NCBI GenBank assembly: GCA_038225955.1
Contig: JBBRQV010000170.1
Span: 1 to 6,612, forward strand
Length of the DNA: 6,612 bases
From: JAFDZO01 sp038225955
GTDB lineage: Bacteria > Bacteroidota > Ignavibacteria > Tepidaquicellales > Tepidaquicellaceae
Direction: 5' to 3'
Below, in pieces: positions 4,549-6,612 of the stretch. The stretch's first letter is position 1. Each line of letters begins with the position of its first letter. The position numbers and the translations under genes were made by a program. Below the pieces are notes generated by a model. That model made no database searches. It worked only from the letters and a program-made list of their open reading frames with translations, and was not told the origin of the DNA.

Positions 4549-5263
4549 AAAAATAAACGCTAAGTCCAAAATTTACTCTCTTACCAAAAAATCGAAACTC
4601 ATCTCCATGTGATTCCAATTTTCTGTAATCGCCCGGATAATCATGAATGCTTGTACTTACATTATGTGAGTATTGGAAGCTTGCAAAATACTCTGCAATG
4701 ATACTGAGATTTTTAATAGGAAAAAACTCAACTCCGATAGTTCCTGTTAATCCTCCGCCATATGAATAACTCTGCTGATATTGGTAATAGTATGATGGTG
4801 CTACATTGTCATCTTGCCTGCTCTCGGACCAGTAATAACTGCCACCTGCGGTAAACCCTGCGCCGAGATAAAGATTGACCGGGTCTTTAGGATTCATATA
4901 AAATAAATATGTAGGGTACACAAATATTGTGTATCCAAAGCCTTTTGAATATGAAGGTTTTGCTGTATCTATTTTTGTTAAACGATTTGTTTCATCATTG
5001 CTGCGAGAGAAATCAAGAGATAAGCCTAAACGCAGCGCTCTTGTGCTGCTAAATTGTTTTTTTACGGAAGCAACGCTCCCCTCAAAACTTGAGAGTGTGA
5101 AGTTCTGGTCTATAGTAAACTGTAAAGCCCATTTACCGCTCTCGAGTGAATTCTCGCGACCGGTATTTTTTATCATTTTTTCATTAACGGAATCTGACTG
5201 TGAGAAAAGTAAACTATAAGGGAATAAAAATAAAACCAGTACTGCCAAAAGGATTTTTTTCAT
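4547..5263 (-). CDS. Outer-membrane beta-barrel protein, unknown role
   Basis: This 238-residue protein has a clear Sec signal peptide: MKK followed by a hydrophobic core to residue 18, with probable cleavage LLFS-Q near 21/22. The mature part alternates hydrophobic and polar residues in amphipathic strands, for example KWALQFTID (44-52), ALRLGLSLDFS (76-86), GYTIFVYPTYLFYM (110-123), NLYLGAGFTAGGSYYW (130-145), GLTGTIGVEFF (171-181) and LSIIAEYFASFQYS (186-199). It ends NFGLSVYF, with the C-terminal Phe typical of the Bam-recognised beta-signal. It resembles small OmpA/OmpW-like or 'outer membrane beta-barrel' domain proteins and may have about eight strands. No ligand or enzyme motif is visible. 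It starts 16 nt after the fibronectin-III/T9SS gene, across an A-rich spacer without Shine-Dalgarno, so the two are likely co-transcribed. A surface partnership with that secreted protein is possible but unproven. Confidence 0.85.
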   Translation of the reverse strand: MKKILLAVLVLFLFPYSLLFSQSDSVNEKMIKNTGRENSLESGKWALQFTIDQNFTLSSFEGSVASVKKQFSSTRALRLGLSLDFSRSNDETNRLTKIDTAKPSYSKGFGYTIFVYPTYLFYMNPKDPVNLYLGAGFTAGGSYYWSESRQDDNVAPSYYYQYQQSYSYGGGLTGTIGVEFFPIKNLSIIAEYFASFQYSHNVSTSIHDYPGDYRKLESHGDEFRFFGKRVNFGLSVYF

Positions 5264-5279
5264 TAGGGGTTATTTTTTT

Positions 5280-5924
5280 TTATTTTATCAAAATCATTTT
5301 CTTTGTCTCGGAAAACTTATCCGTTACTAATTTATAAAAATAAATTCCACTCGGAAGAGAAGCAGCGTTGAAATTAACAGAGTAGCTTCCTGCATTTTGC
5401 TTTTCGTTTACTAATGTTTGAACTTCGTTTCCGATTGCATCATAAACTTTTAATGAAATAAATCCGGCAACGGGCAACTGATAACTGAGAACTGTATTGG
5501 GATTAAACGGGTTTGGATAATTATTAGATAGCTTGAAGAATTTTGGAGTATTCTCTTCCGTATTACTTACGGCTGTTGCTTCCTTAAGAAAAACCCAACG
5601 TAAAGAATATGGACCTGCACCGAAGCTATTTGAAGCCCTCACCTTCCAATAATAGGCAACATTTATTACAACTATACCTAATGGCATTTGCTGGTGATTA
5701 ATTGGAGTAGTCGTTGAATAAACAATATTTGTAAAGTTTGTATCCAGTGCAACCATTACATAAAATGAGTCTGCTCCTGAAATATTCTGCCATTGAAGAT
5801 CCGGAGAGTAGCTGGCTCCGAATGTATAATTAGGGGGACTGATAAGCACTGGGGCTGCAGGTACCTGAGCATAGCTTTTTAGCAATAAAACTGTAAATAA
5901 AAATATTATAAGGAAAGTTCTCAT
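5280..5924 (-). CDS. Small secreted fibronectin-III protein with T9SS sorting domain
   Basis: This 214-residue protein has three parts. Residues 1-19 are a signal peptide (MRT, hydrophobic core, cleavage probably SYA-Q at 19/20). Residues 22-112 are one fibronectin type III-like domain: PAAPVLISPPN, DLQWQNISGADSFYVMVA, then YYWKVRASNSFGAGPYS (91-107) and W110. Residues 130-214 are a T9SS type A sorting domain, with NNYPNPFNPNT at 134-144, YDAIGNEV at 161-168, LPSGIYFYKL at 190-199 and a final KKMILIK. The layout is a minimal T9SS cargo with one adhesion or carbohydrate-associated module and no visible enzyme domain. It is exported by Sec and then by T9SS, probably staying at the surface or being shed. 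AAAGAGAG upstream of the ATG is the nearest thing to a Shine-Dalgarno in the window. It is the first gene of a probable unit with the outer-membrane protein at 4547-5263. Confidence 0.88.
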   Translation of the reverse strand: MRTFLIIFLFTVLLLKSYAQVPAAPVLISPPNYTFGASYSPDLQWQNISGADSFYVMVALDTNFTNIVYSTTTPINHQQMPLGIVVINVAYYWKVRASNSFGAGPYSLRWVFLKEATAVSNTEENTPKFFKLSNNYPNPFNPNTVLSYQLPVAGFISLKVYDAIGNEVQTLVNEKQNAGSYSVNFNAASLPSGIYFYKLVTDKFSETKKMILIK

Positions 5925-5985
5925 AGCTCTCTTTTTTATTATGGAAAATATAAAAAGAACGGTTTTTTAGAATTGTAACTTAATT

Positions 5986-6010
5986 TATCTTCGGTATTTC
6001 TAAGAAGATA
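5986..6010. promoter_or_regulatory. 7-bp inverted repeat upstream of the fibronectin-III gene
   Basis: TATCTTC (5986-5992) and GAAGATA (6004-6010) form an inverted repeat with an 11-nt spacer, a size that suits a dimeric regulator. It lies about 62-86 nt upstream of the minus-strand start at 5924, where a promoter would be expected. No promoter boxes were convincing around it, so chance is possible. Confidence 0.3.
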
Positions 6011-6069
6011 GGTAAATTTTGAGTAGATTAGAGTGAGTTTAAAGAATGGAGAATTAAATTTTAAATAAA

Positions 6070-6101
6070 AAAACTCCTGCCGATTTCTCAGCAGGAGTTT
6101 T
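6070..6101 (-). terminator. Intrinsic terminator of the T9SS cargo gene
   Basis: AAAACTCCTGC (6070-6080) pairs exactly with GCAGGAGTTTT (6091-6101): an 11-bp stem with a 10-nt loop. Read on the minus strand, the hairpin is followed by a run of seven T residues, then ATTTAA. It begins 32 nt after the stop of the gene ending at 6134. It is one of the two clearest terminators in the window. Confidence 0.88.
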
Positions 6102-6133
6102 GAAATTCTTAACTCCGAATTTAAAATTCTGAA

Positions 6134-6612
6134 TTATTTTATAAGCATCATCTTCATTGTTTTCACGAACGATTGATTTCCACCATCAGCATTAATCTGG
6201 TAGAAATAAACACCGCTCGATAAAACAGATGCGTTGAAGTTAAATGTATAATAGCCTGCAGGCTGAACCTGATTTACTATTTGTGAAACTTCTCTTCCTG
6301 TGATATCAAATATTTTTATAGCGACTTTGCTATCGAAAGGTAAGTCGTAATTTATATTTGTTGTCGGGTTGAAAGGATTCGGATAATTTTGTGACAAGTT
6401 GAATTTATTAGGAACACCGATATTAACTTCATTTGATAATGCATAATATCTGAAGTTACCGTTGAAATCAATTTGTTTCAATCTGTAATTATATTTTCCC
6501 GTATTAACATTGTTATCAGCGAAAGTATAATTTTTTACAGTTGTTGAAGTGCCTGCACCGTTAACGTTTCCAATATTTGACCATACAGTTGCATTAGTTA
6601 ATTTTTTTTCGA
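6134..6612 (-). CDS. T9SS cargo protein, C-terminal end only (5'-truncated)
   Basis: The frame stays open to the window edge, giving 158 visible residues. The apparent start at 6481 is a TTG codon in mid-domain and should not be used, since upstream codons read through a recognisable domain: WSNIGNVNGAGTS, then YTFADNN, GKYNYRLKQIDFNG and ALSNEVNIGVP. This W-x-IG-V-G-GTS ... YRLKQID-G pattern is the usual short beta domain just before T9SS sorting domains in Ignavibacteria and Bacteroidota proteins. The sorting domain follows, with NLSQNYPNPFNPTT, FDITGREV, LSSGVYFYQ and a final KMMLIK. The protein is secreted through T9SS; its main functional domain lies beyond the window. An intrinsic terminator follows at 6070-6101, so this gene ends its own transcript and is separate from the gene starting at 5924. 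Confidence 0.92.
   Translation of the reverse strand, partial: EKKLTNATVWSNIGNVNGAGTSTTVKNYTFADNNVNTGKYNYRLKQIDFNGNFRYYALSNEVNIGVPNKFNLSQNYPNPFNPTTNINYDLPFDSKVAIKIFDITGREVSQIVNQVQPAGYYTFNFNASVLSSGVYFYQINADGGNQSFVKTMKMMLIK

Noticed and set aside
4929..5219. Plus-strand 96-codon ORF antisense to the outer-membrane protein gene
   Set aside because: The minus strand has a signal peptide, amphipathic strands and a C-terminal Phe. The plus-strand product shows no recognisable domain.
6117..6129. 13-nt palindrome GAATTTAAAATTC just after the stop at 6134
   Set aside because: It is AT-only in the middle with no spacing or context signal, and the adjacent terminator at 6070-6101 already explains the 3' end.

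Overview
The window is AT-rich, with short AT-rich translation leaders that mostly lack a Shine-Dalgarno sequence. Three separate genes end in a type IX secretion system (T9SS) type A sorting domain, recognised by YPNPFNP/FPNPFNP, GREV-like, SSGVYFYK-like and K-M-MLIK-like motifs. Together these suggest the Ignavibacteria/Chlorobiota side of the Bacteroidota-Chlorobiota superphylum. The assignment is inferred from protein style and base composition; no marker gene is present.

Layout, left to right. (1) Positions 1-1483 (+) hold the C-terminal part of a large secreted protein: seven roughly 55-residue, beta-propeller-like modules followed by a T9SS sorting domain. (2) Positions 1484-2309 hold no large gene. 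They contain two very small reading frames, 38 and 44 codons, which encode similar single-pass membrane peptides with basic tails. The same stretch holds a strong intrinsic terminator, a second GC-rich hairpin with a T-run, and a third hairpin. (3) Positions 2310-3305 (+) are a two-gene thiol-redox unit, an AhpC/TSA peroxiredoxin and a cytosolic DsbA-like CPHC protein. It converges across a long imperfect hairpin on an OsmC-family peroxidase at 3394-3831 (-). The three proteins plausibly form a peroxide and thiol-stress defence cluster.

(4) Positions 3990-5924 (-) hold a likely transcription unit. In transcription order it encodes a small secreted fibronectin-III protein with a T9SS sorting domain, an outer-membrane beta-barrel protein 16 nt later, and a FlaR-like/adenylate-kinase-like P-loop NTPase 29 nt after that. 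A 28-bp near-perfect palindrome sits in the last gap. (5) Positions 6134-6612 (-) are the C-terminal end of another T9SS cargo protein, followed by a clear intrinsic terminator. Its 5' end lies outside the window.

As a whole this looks like ordinary chromosome: cell-surface cargo genes flanking a small antioxidant cluster. No mobile element, CRISPR array, tRNA or rRNA was recognised. The least explained parts are the pair of related tiny membrane proteins in the 826-nt gap, the module architecture of the first protein, and several well-formed palindromes and hairpins between genes.
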